From positions 2,170,001-2,234,000 of the forward strand of contig NZ_CP058601.1 in the NCBI RefSeq assembly GCF_013402815.2: a stretch of 64,000 nt of DNA. Reading direction: 5' to 3'. This DNA comes from Natrinema halophilum (GTDB lineage Archaea; Halobacteriota; Halobacteria; Halobacteriales; Natrialbaceae). Of the stretch, positions 25,842-35,363 are shown in pieces. How positions within the stretch are numbered: the first letter of the stretch is position 1; each line of letters starts with the position of its first letter. Position numbers and translations under genes: made by a program. The notes beneath the pieces were generated by a model. The model made no database searches. It saw only the letters and a program-made list of their open reading frames with translations, and was not told the origin of the DNA.

Positions 25842-27074
25842 TCAAATGGACTGTACAGAGCCGATCGTGGGTGCGGTAGCCTCAAAGCCGGCTTCTTGAA
25901 GTACAGTAGCGAACGGTTCGCATCGGTCGCCGTGGTTTACCAAAATAGGAGTGTTTTCGTACGAATCGAGAAACTCAAACAGACCACTACGGTCAGCGTG
26001 TGCTGAAAAGTCGTACTGCTCTACCTGCGCGCTGACGGGCAGTACGCGGCCTTCAAGTTCAGCACTACCTGTCTCGAGTAAATCGTGACCGGGTGTCCCG
26101 TCGACCTGATAGCCAGTCATTGTGATCTTGTTCATCGGATTCGCTCGAATTTCGGGGATATAGGTCATCGCAGGGCCACCAGACAGCATTCCGCTGGTTG
26201 TGATGATCGCTGCCTTCTGTTCAGTTATCCGCTTTCGCTGACCGTTACGTCCGGTGACGAACCGCGCGTGGGATTTTGCTCGTCGAAACGCATCTGCGTC
26301 GCGGACGAACTCGGGATGCTGCTGAAGCATCTCGGTCACCCGCTTCCCCATCCCGTCGACGTAACAGGGGATGCCGTAGGCGTCACAGATGAGCATCATC
26401 TCTTGCGTTCGCCCGATCGCGAATGCGGGGACGACGACCGTGCCGCCCTCCCAAAGTGTCGTCTCGACGCTCTCAGCGAATCGCTCCTCAACTACGGATC
26501 GGTCCTCATGCTCAACATCGGAGTAGGTGCTCTCGCAAATGACGACGTCAGTCTCGGGTCGTGCGGTCGACCCTGAAACCAACCGTTGGTCGTCAGTGTG
26601 GAAGTCTCCCGTATAGAGCAGCCGTGTCTCCCCATCGTCAACGAGCACGTGAGCGCTTCCCGGGATATGTCCGGCATTGTAGAACGTCACGTCATAGCCA
26701 GCCGCCTCGAAGGGTTCCTGATACCCGTGGGTTTTCGATACCTGTGTGACGCGCTTGAGATCGGTTTCAGTGAACGGACAGTTGTACGAGCCTCCGTGCA
26801 GTTTGAGTGTATCCTGTGCGAGAGTAAGAGTCAACTCGTAGGTTGGGGGAGTCCAGTGAATCGGAGGACGAGATTCGCCAGAAAGGAGAGACGGTATTGT
26901 ACCGACGTGATCGAGATGCCCGTGTGAAACGACCACTGCATCGGGGTTCGGTGTTTCGATCGGAAACTGAGGTGGATTGTCCGTCAACATCCCGAAATCG
27001 AGTAGAAGAGAATCGTCCACGAGAATGGCGCTTCGGCCAATCTCGCGTGCTCCGCCGAGAAACTGAATATCCAT
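25842..27074 (-). CDS. Beta-CASP metallo-beta-lactamase fold RNase-like protein
   Basis: A 410-residue MBL-fold hydrolase. Zinc ligands are SHGHLDHVG (motif HxHxDH), HIPGSAH, and TGDFHTDD. The beta-CASP part has motif A-like ICESTYSD, VVVPAFAIGRTQEMM, TTSGMLSGGPA, and the late histidine block DFSAHADR and LVNHGDRCE. This layout is that of archaeal CPSF/RNase J-type nucleases acting on RNA ends. No KH domain precedes it, unlike aCPSF1. It is monocistronic. A scrambled copy of the same gene lies at 34.2-34.8 kb. Confidence 0.92.
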   Translation of the reverse strand: MDIQFLGGAREIGRSAILVDDSLLLDFGMLTDNPPQFPIETPNPDAVVVSHGHLDHVGTIPSLLSGESRPPIHWTPPTYELTLTLAQDTLKLHGGSYNCPFTETDLKRVTQVSKTHGYQEPFEAAGYDVTFYNAGHIPGSAHVLVDDGETRLLYTGDFHTDDQRLVSGSTARPETDVVICESTYSDVEHEDRSVVEERFAESVETTLWEGGTVVVPAFAIGRTQEMMLICDAYGIPCYVDGMGKRVTEMLQQHPEFVRDADAFRRAKSHARFVTGRNGQRKRITEQKAAIITTSGMLSGGPAMTYIPEIRANPMNKITMTGYQVDGTPGHDLLETGSAELEGRVLPVSAQVEQYDFSAHADRSGLFEFLDSYENTPILVNHGDRCEPFATVLQEAGFEATAPTIGSVQSI

Positions 27075-27914
27075 TACCGGACGTATACTCGCCAGCCGCT
27101 TTTCTTCGTCGATTTACCCAAAGCTACCTGTAGAGGGAGCCAATACCGATCAGGTGTAATTCAAAAGGGACGGTTCAGGTGGCAGTAATCAAGGGCAATA
27201 TTCTCGCCTCGCAACAGAGGACGAAACATCTTCCATCCACAGGGACACGTAGAGTATTCGAATTACTCGGCTTCTGTCTGGAGTAGCGTGGGCGACTCAG
27301 AGGGGGATGCAGTGGACGGGATGCGCTCGTTTCGATTCCGGCAACGGGACTGTCCCGTTCGGTACACCTGCTCCGACGTCGATAGCGGACCGTGACGTCG
27401 GGGACCAGTTGGCGACATGCATTTCGCTGACTCAATACGGCCGCTCGCACAGTTGGTGGCCGGTGTGACTGCCCACCTCCAGATCGGGACGGCCACGTTC
27501 GCACACTAACAGTCTCGCGTCAAGGCTGTTAAAGGACAGCACCCATCCTGGAACATGTCACTTGATGATAGACAACTATCGAATCGCCGCCGGCGGGCAG
27601 TCGAAAGGCTTCGGGTGCTCGCAGTCGCAGGCGACGCGGCCGCGACAGCAGGCGAACCGTGTTCGGCACTCTCTGGCGACGGTGGCACGGGTATCGACAC
27701 GCCAACCGACGGGTACGGCGGGACGTCGCCCGCCACTGCCAGGGAGTCAAGCCACCCACCCGCCCGGCCGCACGTCGGCGCACCGAACACGGTCGAACGG
27801 CGGTCCGAAGTCGAACGTGCCCACGTCAGTGATTCCAACCCGCCTCGACGGTGCAATATTCGACGACCAAATCACGTCGACACACGCCCTCCACGACGAA
27901 CGAGGTGATGGTCC
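27075..27914. other. Long gene-poor interval
   Basis: No convincing intact gene. The interval 27175-27500 has short frames on both strands without coding bias. A possible decayed lipoprotein start is listed separately at 27555. A Shine-Dalgarno-like gaggtgat at 27902-27909 serves the gene at 27915. Confidence 0.45.
27555..27908 (+). pseudogene. Possible remnant of a Tat-exported lipoprotein
   Basis: The plus-strand frame reads RRRRAVERLRVLAVAGDAAA followed by TAGEPCSALSGDGGTGIDTP. This looks like a disturbed haloarchaeal Tat lipoprotein start, where one expects RRRAVLxxxGVLAVAGAAATAGCS. The rest (Arg/Pro-rich) has no resemblance to a folded protein. The frame is open for 117 codons, but I read it as a decayed gene. 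Low certainty. Confidence 0.25.
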
Positions 27915-28802
27915 ATGGACCTGAAGGGAGCGTTTCTCAAGACAGCAGCGGTCGTGTGGATGATACTGCTGTTCGGTACGTGGATATACGTCGACGCGGG
28001 CTACGCCGGGTCCACCCTGTCCTTCTCGGAGGTCCCAGGTGGGTCGATGGGGGCCTTCGTCGGCGCTATGATCATCACTATCGCCGGGTGGCGCGTCATC
28101 GGCAACCTCCAGTACCAACACGAGGCCGACCAGTGGCGAGAGGTGGGCCAGCAGGCGGGTCTCCAGCCGACCGGCAGCGGGAGCCCGCCGAAACTGACGG
28201 GCACCGTCGACGGCCGAACCGTCACTGCCCGCTTCGAAAAGCACCAGGTGTCAGGGAGTGAGGAGGGCGGAGGGCGGTTGGTCACGTTCACGTTCGCCGA
28301 TGCAGAGCTAGCCGGCCCCGCCGACGAGGGGCTGGTCGTCGGCACCGCCGGCGAACGCGTCCGCGCCCATAACGGGGTCGGAACCCTCGACTTCGACGAC
28401 CTGTACGAGACCGCGTCCGCCGCAGGGCTCGTCGCCGCTGAGACCGAGGACCTCGTCCTGGTGGGGACGTCGTCGGCGGTCGTAGAGGCCGTCGTCGACG
28501 GCCTGTCGGGGCGGGCGTTGCACGCGATCAGGGACCTGCAAATCGTCTCCGCCGGCGACGCCTCCGGCATGGTCGCCGAGTGGGCCGAGGCCCGCAACGA
28601 TCAGATGGAGGGCGTCGGGAGCTCGCTCGCCGAGCATCCAGTGGACAATCTCGTCGAGCTCGTCCCGGGCGACGCCGCGACGGTCACCGTCGAGACGAAG
28701 GCGGCGATACAAGACGGCGACGAACTCCGTCGATTCGCCGAGGGGACCGTCGCCATCGCTGACGCCTTCGAGGACGCTTCCGGGGCCGAGTCCGGATTCT
28801 GA
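27915..28802 (+). CDS. Membrane-anchored protein of unknown function, paralogue of 33209-34132
   Basis: A 295-residue protein with two N-terminal membrane helices (about residues 8-30 and 42-60) and a large soluble domain. WREVGQQAGLQPTGSG and KLTGTVDGRTVTARF are shared in pattern with the gene at 33209, as are the VVGTAGERV strand and the C-terminal LRRFAEGTVAIADAFEDAS helix. The two are clearly paralogues. I know similar haloarchaeal proteins only as hypothetical. The soluble part is strand-rich and repetitive in Val/Thr. A good ribosome site (gaggtgat) lies 5 nt before the ATG. Confidence 0.85.
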   Translation: MDLKGAFLKTAAVVWMILLFGTWIYVDAGYAGSTLSFSEVPGGSMGAFVGAMIITIAGWRVIGNLQYQHEADQWREVGQQAGLQPTGSGSPPKLTGTVDGRTVTARFEKHQVSGSEEGGGRLVTFTFADAELAGPADEGLVVGTAGERVRAHNGVGTLDFDDLYETASAAGLVAAETEDLVLVGTSSAVVEAVVDGLSGRALHAIRDLQIVSAGDASGMVAEWAEARNDQMEGVGSSLAEHPVDNLVELVPGDAATVTVETKAAIQDGDELRRFAEGTVAIADAFEDASGAESGF

Positions 28803-28975
28803 ACGTGACGCTCCTCGGATAGTAGTTAGGGAACGAACCGCGTGACAGCAGCGGAAAGAATGCTGGACATGCCCATCGTGTATCGGGGTCGAGAAGAGGG
28901 CCTCCTCGTCGAACCCCGTATGACGCTACGTACATAGCGTTATACTTCTCGGTCGTCCATGGCAGTCCCATCGAT

Positions 28976-30445
28976 ATGCCGAGAGAAAGACACCGCGTCG
29001 GTGCAGACGGGGAACGGACGCTTTCTAGACGAACCGTCCTCGCAGCAGCCGCGACGTCCGCCGCGGCGCTCGCCGGCTGTACCGATGAACTGACCGAACA
29101 CGAGTTCGAGGCGACGCCCGTGGGGCTGCCAGAAGACGGCCGCCAGGAAATCGTCCTCGGTGAGAGCGGCCGGGATGCCTCGACGATCACCCTCGAGGTC
29201 GAGCAGATCGACGGCGAGGTCATCATTACCAGCCACACGGTGGCGTACACGCGAGAGCAGGCGTACGCCCACCCGGACGACTTTCCAGCCCTCACTGATG
29301 CGGTCCAGCCCTGGATGCTCGGCCAGTTCCTCGGCGGCGTCAACGGCACCGAGGGGCCCGGGTCGGCGGTGGTCGTCAGCGGGCGTGATCTCGGTATCGA
29401 CGAACTCACGCTGCCGATGTTCGAAGAGGAACCGACGATACCGGGCCGCGGCTGGAGTCTCGTGGTCCCGGCCGGTGCTCGAACCGACGGTGAGGTATCC
29501 CTCGAGGAGACGGTGGCTCTCGTGCCCGGTACTGCCTTCCCGGGGTCGGAGTGGGTGCCCGGCAACGAGTGGTTTCCGGGGTCGGAGTGGGTGCCCGGCA
29601 ACGAGTGGTTTCCGGGGTCGGAGTGGGTGCCCGGCAACGAGTGGTTTCCGGGGTCGGAGTGGGTGCCCGGCAATGAGTGGGTGCCGGACGACCCCGAGTC
29701 TCTGCAAGTCATGCTGACAACTCGTGACCCGGAGACCGGGGCGCTGTTCGACTTTATCGGCTCGAATTACGATGACCGTCCCGGGCGTCCCCTCGACGAA
29801 GGCGAGGTGTTCGAAACGGGTGACAGCGTGCTCGCTGTGTCGGGAGCGGAAGTGCTTTCCGACACCGAGGGCACCGTCTTCAACCCAAAGAACGGGACCA
29901 ATGGTGCGTACTATCCACTGCCCGCTGGGGAGTTGTTCAACCAAGTCGTGGCCCCGACCGGAGGCGCGACCTATGGGATCGGTGTCCTCTCGACGCCCGC
30001 GGCGGAGGTGGCGGGGCAGTCGCTCAACCCGATCGACGGGATGGATATTGAGACGCTGCTCACCAGCGACGAAGCCCGCGGACTGCTGGGGGAGGCGGGC
30101 ATCACCGACGCCGACGAGGTCGAGTGGCTCCAGGGGCCGGAGGCGGTGGCGGTCGGCGGTCAATCGCCGTTCACGCTGCTCGGCGAGGATGCCGACCAGG
30201 GAACCTTCGCTGGCGTCGTCAGGGGCTCGAACGGCCCCTGGGGTGTCGTCGCCAACCTGGCACGTGTCGTGGCCGACGACCTGGTCGTCGCCGTCGGGGT
30301 CCAACGGCGACCGCTGTCCGCCGAGGTTCCGGCTTCGGACTGGCTCGAGGCCGATGGTGGGACCGAGGTTCCGACGACGAACTGGCTCGCTGGCGGCCGT
30401 GAATTGAGCGCGGCGAGTTTCGAATCGCTCCAGTCGGACGCGTAG
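28976..30445 (+). CDS. Tat-exported lipoprotein with four perfect 12-residue repeats
   Basis: A 489-residue secreted lipoprotein. The twin-arginine signal is LSRRTVLAAAATSAAALAGC with a lipobox cysteine at about residue 35. Residues 188-235 are four exact copies of FPGSEWVPGNEW. The C-terminal part reuses similar W motifs (VPASDWLEAD, VPTTNWLAGG). The region around residues 45-110 resembles DUF6517-type lipoproteins, but I am not sure. It lies between two paralogous membrane proteins and ahead of a PAS/GAF regulator. The antisense 506-codon frame lacks a plausible protein. Confidence 0.88.
   Translation: MPRERHRVGADGERTLSRRTVLAAAATSAAALAGCTDELTEHEFEATPVGLPEDGRQEIVLGESGRDASTITLEVEQIDGEVIITSHTVAYTREQAYAHPDDFPALTDAVQPWMLGQFLGGVNGTEGPGSAVVVSGRDLGIDELTLPMFEEEPTIPGRGWSLVVPAGARTDGEVSLEETVALVPGTAFPGSEWVPGNEWFPGSEWVPGNEWFPGSEWVPGNEWFPGSEWVPGNEWVPDDPESLQVMLTTRDPETGALFDFIGSNYDDRPGRPLDEGEVFETGDSVLAVSGAEVLSDTEGTVFNPKNGTNGAYYPLPAGELFNQVVAPTGGATYGIGVLSTPAAEVAGQSLNPIDGMDIETLLTSDEARGLLGEAGITDADEVEWLQGPEAVAVGGQSPFTLLGEDADQGTFAGVVRGSNGPWGVVANLARVVADDLVVAVGVQRRPLSAEVPASDWLEADGGTEVPTTNWLAGGRELSAASFESLQSDA
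29537..29680 (+). repeat. 36 bp tandem repeat, four copies, in frame
   Basis: Four head-to-tail 36 bp units encode FPGSEWVPGNEW inside the lipoprotein gene. The unit begins ttccggggtcggagtgggtg. Copies differ at only one or two bases (first ttc for ttt, last aat for aac), so expansion is recent. Confidence 0.97.
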
Positions 30446-30553
30446 GACGCTGGCGATCACGACTGCGGTGATCTCGTGGAACGGTCTCTGTGAGCCAGAA
30501 AGGCGAGTTGTTCTCCACGAGGTGTGTCGGCTTAGCTGCTGGTATGGCCCGAA

Positions 30554-30565
30554 GTTTAATTATAT
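30554..30565 (+). promoter_or_regulatory. TATA box of the PAS/GAF regulator
   Basis: tttaattatatt is centred about 26 bp before the ATG at 30585 and decides that start over an upstream one at 30468. Confidence 0.65.
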
Positions 30566-30584
30566 TCCATCTAGACGACAATCC

Positions 30585-32948
30585 ATGGACGAAGTGGCAG
30601 GTTCGTCGGTGGGCGAAGAGGACCTGATCGCTGCGTCGGTCGACGGGGTCGGAATTCTGGATCGGGGGACGTTCGTCAAAGCCAACGACGCGCTAGCTAC
30701 AGCCTTCGGCTACGACGACGCCGACGACGTCGTCGGAACCGCTTGGACCGAGCTGTATCCGCAGGCGGAACGCGAGCGCATCGAACGTGAGGTGTTTCCG
30801 GCGGTTCGCGAGGAGAAAGACTGGCGTGGCGAAGTGGCCGGAGTGCGGACGGACGGCTCCAGGGTTCCGCACCTGCTGTCGATACGCGCGGGCGGAACCG
30901 GTCAGAGTACCGATCGACTCGTATGGGTCGTCCGTGATCGAAGCGACTGGGACGACCGCACCGCAACCATCGGCACAACAGAGCCCCCGGCGTTCGACGA
31001 AAGCGAACGCCAGTTCGAATCGCTGGTCGAACGGGCACCCGTGCCGCTTGCCGTCTTCACCGACGAACGAGGACTCGTCTACGCCAATCGGACAGCCATC
31101 GCCTTTCTCGGGGGAGAGGATCGTGCCGACGTCCTGGGCCACGATCCGGAACAGTTCGTTCATCCGGCGGATCGCGAGCAGGCCCGCCAGCGGATTCGGC
31201 GTGTCCTCGAGGATCGAACGCCCACCGAACCCACGACGTACCGACTGGTGGGACTTGACGACGGCGACCGAGTCGCGGAAATCGCAGCCTCCCCCATAAC
31301 ATACGAAGGCGAACAGGGGGCGTGCGTCGTATTGAACGATATTACACCGTACAAGCGTGCTCAGGCCAATATCAGGCGGGAACGGCGCTTTCTCGAAACC
31401 GTCATCGATGCTGTCGACGACATCGTTTACGTGCTCGATGAGGACGGACAGTCGTACCTCTGGAACGAGACGTTGGTGGAGACCACCGGATACAGTAACC
31501 AGGAGATCGAGTCGATGCATCCGATGCACTTCATCCCCGAAGAGCACCAGGAACACGTGCCCGGTCTGATGGAGGCGATAGAGGCCATCGAAGACAAAAG
31601 AGTGAAGCTTCCCATCCGCACCCGGGACGGCGAGACCATCAACCACGAGTTCAGGGGAACAACATTTGAGGACCCGGAGACCGGGGAGGTGTTCCGCTGT
31701 GGGATCGCTCGTGACGTGACCGAGTGGCTCGAACGCGAACGACGACTGGAGCGCCAACGTGACGAACTGGCGACGCTGGATCGCGTCAATCGTATCCTTC
31801 TCGAAACGACTCGCGACTTGATCCAGACGGCCGATGTCGATGTCATCGAACGGACAGTCTGTACACAGCTAGCAAATTCTGACCTCTACCAGTTCGCGTG
31901 GGTGGGCGAGCTGGCTATCGACGGAGATCAAATCGTCCCACGTACGTCCGCCGGAGATGACCGCGGGCTTCTTGATGCAATCACGACCGAAACGAATGGA
32001 GACGTGGTCGAAGGAAATCCCGGGCACCGGGCGATAGAAACCGGGAACGTGCAGGTCGCCGACCGGGACAATTCCGAATGTACCGCCTGGAAAGCCATCG
32101 CCAGCGAATGCGGATTCGAGTCTTCCGCGGCGATCCCGCTTCACCACAATGGCACAGTCTATGGGGTCCTACTAATCCACACAGAGCGAGAAAACGCCTT
32201 CAACGACCGTGAACAGGACGGATTCGACGTGCTCGGTCGCACCATTGGGTACATAATCAATGCCGTCAAGAACCGCAAATTGTTGTTTACGGACGCCGTC
32301 CGTGAACTCGAATTCCAGACAGCGGACGCCGATTCCGTGTTTGCCAACATCGCTGCTACTCTCGATTGTGAACTCGAACTGGATGGATACGTCGCTTCGG
32401 GTCAACGGTGGGTGCTCTACTTCGAAATCCATGGCACATCGGTGGACGACGTTGTTGCGATCGCCACCGAGGACCCGAGAGTGAAGCGAGCCAGAGACAT
32501 TAGCGTGGCCGGAGGCGAAGATCGCATCGAACTGACAGTCACCAACTCGTCAGTGGTTCACACCGTCACTGGTGTGGGCGGCTCCCTCAGCGCCGCCACC
32601 GTTAGTCCGGACGGTATTCGATTCGTCGTCGAGGTTCCTGTTGACGCCGACGTTCGCGAGATCGTCGATCACATACAGGCCGAACACGCGGACATCGACT
32701 TCGTCGCTCAACGCGACCTGGACCACGATGTCTCTACCGTTAGTCGGCCCGACGGGGTGCTCGGCGAGTTGACTGACCGTCAACGAGAGGTACTGGAGGC
32801 GGCCTATCGTTCGGGGTACTTCGCCTGGCCGCGAACGAGTACGGCCGAAGAGATCGCGGAATCGTTGGATCTCGCGTCGGCGACGCTTCACGGACACCTC
32901 CGAAAGGCCGAGGCAGTCATCATCTCGACGCTGTTTGACGCGACCTGA
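30585..32948 (+). CDS. PAS/GAF bat-type transcriptional regulator
   Basis: A 787-residue soluble sensor-regulator. Three PAS domains follow each other (about residues 1-110, 140-250 with FVHPADREQARQRI, and 265-385 with YLWNETLVETTGYS and the PAC block). A GAF domain lies near 400-560, and a bacterio-opsin-activator-type part ends in the HTH_10 motif (LTDRQREVLEAAYRSGYFAWPR, then TAEEIAESLDLASATLHGHL). Such bat-like proteins respond to oxygen, redox or light and activate transcription. No opsin gene is in the window, though blh/crtY lie 30 kb away. Confidence 0.93.
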   Translation: MDEVAGSSVGEEDLIAASVDGVGILDRGTFVKANDALATAFGYDDADDVVGTAWTELYPQAERERIEREVFPAVREEKDWRGEVAGVRTDGSRVPHLLSIRAGGTGQSTDRLVWVVRDRSDWDDRTATIGTTEPPAFDESERQFESLVERAPVPLAVFTDERGLVYANRTAIAFLGGEDRADVLGHDPEQFVHPADREQARQRIRRVLEDRTPTEPTTYRLVGLDDGDRVAEIAASPITYEGEQGACVVLNDITPYKRAQANIRRERRFLETVIDAVDDIVYVLDEDGQSYLWNETLVETTGYSNQEIESMHPMHFIPEEHQEHVPGLMEAIEAIEDKRVKLPIRTRDGETINHEFRGTTFEDPETGEVFRCGIARDVTEWLERERRLERQRDELATLDRVNRILLETTRDLIQTADVDVIERTVCTQLANSDLYQFAWVGELAIDGDQIVPRTSAGDDRGLLDAITTETNGDVVEGNPGHRAIETGNVQVADRDNSECTAWKAIASECGFESSAAIPLHHNGTVYGVLLIHTERENAFNDREQDGFDVLGRTIGYIINAVKNRKLLFTDAVRELEFQTADADSVFANIAATLDCELELDGYVASGQRWVLYFEIHGTSVDDVVAIATEDPRVKRARDISVAGGEDRIELTVTNSSVVHTVTGVGGSLSAATVSPDGIRFVVEVPVDADVREIVDHIQAEHADIDFVAQRDLDHDVSTVSRPDGVLGELTDRQREVLEAAYRSGYFAWPRTSTAEEIAESLDLASATLHGHLRKAEAVIISTLFDAT

Positions 32949-33208
32949 CATACTCCCAAGCGAAACACAGACTGTGGATGTACCGCACCCGGAATTCCAT
33001 GATTCATCTATGATCGGTGAGACGAGTGCTCCTCACACCCGGACCTGCCCTAGACACGTAGCGACCCGATTTATGGAATCCCGACCGATTGTCTGGACAA
33101 ATTCATGATACCGGAGGAGACAGATGTACCGAGGTTTGGCGGGCGGACACCGTTCATCATCCACGTGACCGGACCGATCAACCCTGCAGTCACCATCGAA
33201 GGTTGTGC

Positions 33209-34132
33209 ATGGCATTGATACGCAAGAGCGATCTGTACCGGATCGCAGCAATAGCTTGGGGAATTGTGGTTTTCGGCTTCATCATCCTCACCATCTCCGG
33301 GAACGCCCAGCCGTTTCTCTCCCCGGAGGCGCTACCGATCGACGGACCACTCCAGATGATCGGCGTAGCGGTGGCGCTGATTGCCCTCGGGGTTTTCGTC
33401 ATCCTTCAGCTGGAGACGAGATCCTGGATAAAAGCCGGCAAGGAGGCCGGTCTCTCCCCCAACGGAGCTGGCATCGCCAAACCGGCTCTTGCCCGCAACT
33501 CCGCACTTTGGTCGATACTACCAGTTGGGCTGGAGATTATGAGCAAACCAGATCTCGTCGGCACCGTCGACGGCCGCGAAGTCCGCGCCAGAACCGTCGC
33601 CCGCAACGTGGGCGGAGATGGGGAATCAGGCTCCAATACGGCGAGGTTCACCGTTGTCGAAACCGACCTCGTGGAGTCGACCGACCGCGGACTCATCGTG
33701 ACGGCCGGCAGCCCACCGACGACCGGAATGGAAGACGTGCCCGCCGACCTCTCCAACCAAATGAAGACCGTCGGTGACATCGCTGTCCTGGGGGAATCCG
33801 AAAGGTTCGCTCGGGAAGCGGTCACACCCCGCGTCCAGAACGCGCTCGCGGAGACCGACACCCTTGAGGGCGTGCACGCTGGCAAGTCAGCGGATGTGTT
33901 CCTGGAGACGATCAAGGATAGCGGTGGTCTCGCCGGGTCGCTGGTTGGTGCCATCGAGACCGAGTTCAGGGAGCGTATCCCCGGCGGGCCCGAAACCGTG
34001 GGCACCGATCGAAAAGGGGTCATTCTAGACGGAGCCGACCTCGAGGCGCGAGCCCGAGCCGTCGCCGCTGTCGCGGATGGCTTCGAGAAGGCGTCCGAGG
34101 CTGTATCCGATGACCAGAGTTTCCGATCGTGA
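33209..34132 (+). CDS. Membrane-anchored protein of unknown function, paralogue of 27915-28802
   Basis: A 307-residue protein with two N-terminal helices (IAAIAWGIVVFGFIILT and MIGVAVALIALGVFVI) and a soluble domain. SWIKAGKEAGLSPNG and LVGTVDGREVRARTV match WREVGQQAGLQPTG and LTGTVDGRTVTARF of the upstream paralogue. It carries an insert of about 30 residues between these blocks. The C-terminal ARARAVAAVADGFEKASE helix is again similar. The ATG at 33209 is favoured because the longer frame from 33089 adds polar sequence before the first helix. Confidence 0.85.
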   Translation: MALIRKSDLYRIAAIAWGIVVFGFIILTISGNAQPFLSPEALPIDGPLQMIGVAVALIALGVFVILQLETRSWIKAGKEAGLSPNGAGIAKPALARNSALWSILPVGLEIMSKPDLVGTVDGREVRARTVARNVGGDGESGSNTARFTVVETDLVESTDRGLIVTAGSPPTTGMEDVPADLSNQMKTVGDIAVLGESERFAREAVTPRVQNALAETDTLEGVHAGKSADVFLETIKDSGGLAGSLVGAIETEFRERIPGGPETVGTDRKGVILDGADLEARARAVAAVADGFEKASEAVSDDQSFRS

Positions 34133-34214
34133 AGCTGTTACTGATCCGAAATCGCGCGAGACGTCGAACGCGATTATCGACGACCGATTACGAGCTCTCG
34201 CAGTTCACTGCGTC

Positions 34215-34630
34215 CGCGTCGAGCCGAGCAGTCGTTTCGGCCACCAGTCGTTGTCTGCTGTATGAAAGTCCCCGGTATAGAGCAGTCGCGTTTCGCCGTC
34301 GACAACGAGGACGCGGGCGTCCCCTGGGATGTGGCCCGCGTAATAGAACGTCGCCTCATGACCGGCCGCTTCGAACGGTTCTTCGTATCCGTGGGGTTCG
34401 GATTTCTGCGTGACGCGTCGCACCTCTTCTTCGGTGAATGGACAATCGGAGGTATACGCATGCAGTTTGGCGTGTCGCGAACGAGTGTTAGCGCTAGGTC
34501 GCGCGTAGAGAGGAGTCCAATGTCCAATGGATCGGAGGACGGTAGTCACCGAATAGAAGAAGTGGGATCGACTCGACGTAGTCAAGGTGGCCATGGCTGG
34601 CGACGACAGCATCTGGATCGAGAATCGCCA
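34215..34630 (-). pseudogene. Truncated, frameshifted beta-CASP MBL gene (N-terminal part)
   Basis: Minus-strand pieces match the gene at 25842-27074 by eye but in three frames. LDPDAVVASHGHLDYVESIP and RPPIHWT come first, then LALTLVRDT, then SDCPFTEEEVRRVTQ, HGYEEPFEAAGHEATFYYAGH and LLYTGDFHTADN. The reading then ends. The metal motif HxHxD is still present, but frameshifts and loss of the middle make it non-functional. Confidence 0.8.
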
Positions 34631-34760
34631 CCGAAATACTCGTCAATCACGGCGATCGCTGCGAGGCGTTCGCGACGGAACTGCGCGAGGGTGGTTCCGA
34701 AGGGACCACCCCGGAAGTAAGCGAGCACGTCGGGAGAGGAATACGCCGCCTGCCCGGCGA
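34631..34760 (+). pseudogene. C-terminal piece of the same beta-CASP gene, inverted
   Basis: On the opposite strand, directly next to the N-terminal remnant, EILVNHGDRCEAFATELREG matches PILVNHGDRCEPFATVLQEA of the intact gene. About 200 internal codons are missing and the two pieces are head to head, so the copy was both deleted and partly inverted. Confidence 0.7.
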
Positions 34761-34867
34761 GCGAGCGTCTGAACCGGCCGCACACATCGGTGGGTTCGGC
34801 GACGCGCGCGGGAAGTCCGGCAGGTTCAACGCGTACGGTTTTGCCACGGGACGTGGTGATCGACCGC

Positions 34868-35302
34868 ATGACTGACATCGATTCGAACGTCGGGCCTGAC
34901 GCGGACGTAGAGTCGGACGATCTCGAGTTGAGCGATAGCGAGCGTACGGCTCTTCACAACCTCCAGTTGAGCATCGAGCACATGCATCGAGCGTACGGCA
35001 CCCTCCTCGAGTTCCACCACGAACTCGGCCACGCGATGGACCACATGAGCGACGCAGAGGACCACCTCCGAACGGCCGACCACGAGGGATGGGCGAACGA
35101 GCTCCGAGACGATCTCCTTCCGGCCGGTGCGATAAGCGATCAGTGGACGTTCGAACTCGTCGAGGAGTTTTCCTCGGAGTTTCTGGACGAAGTCGACGCG
35201 TTCGAAGAGAGCGTTAGAGACGAGCTGGCAGACGGTGTCGATCACGTGACCGAGCGCCGTCAAAAGCGACAGTTGCGGGAGCGTGCAGAGCGAGACGAGT
35301 AA
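34868..35302 (+). CDS. Helical haloarchaeal protein of unknown function
   Basis: A 144-residue acidic, almost entirely helical protein. ERTALHNLQLSIEHMHRAYG and LLEFHHELGHAMDHM form a His-rich helical stretch that could bind metal, followed by EGWANELRDDLLPAGAISDQWTFELVEEF. I recall similar proteins in other haloarchaea only as uncharacterised. ATG 34868 is chosen. It converges on the LLM oxidoreductase gene. Confidence 0.8.
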   Translation: MTDIDSNVGPDADVESDDLELSDSERTALHNLQLSIEHMHRAYGTLLEFHHELGHAMDHMSDAEDHLRTADHEGWANELRDDLLPAGAISDQWTFELVEEFSSEFLDEVDAFEESVRDELADGVDHVTERRQKRQLRERAERDE

Positions 35303-35363
35303 CTCGAGCAGCGATCGGCTCTCGCAACCAGACATCGTGGCGCCGCGATCGACGGCAAGTGCG

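Noticed and set aside
27175..27500. Second tnpB 3'-end remnant
   Set aside because: The minus-strand reading has vague similarity to TnpB tails (for example ERGRPDLEVG), but no zinc knuckle or RuvC motif could be found.
28940..30460. 506-codon minus-strand frame with LVAGHPLRPRKP repeats
   Set aside because: Mirror image of the lipoprotein gene; the repeats are the reverse complement of its 36 bp units and the sense frame has a proper Tat lipobox signal.
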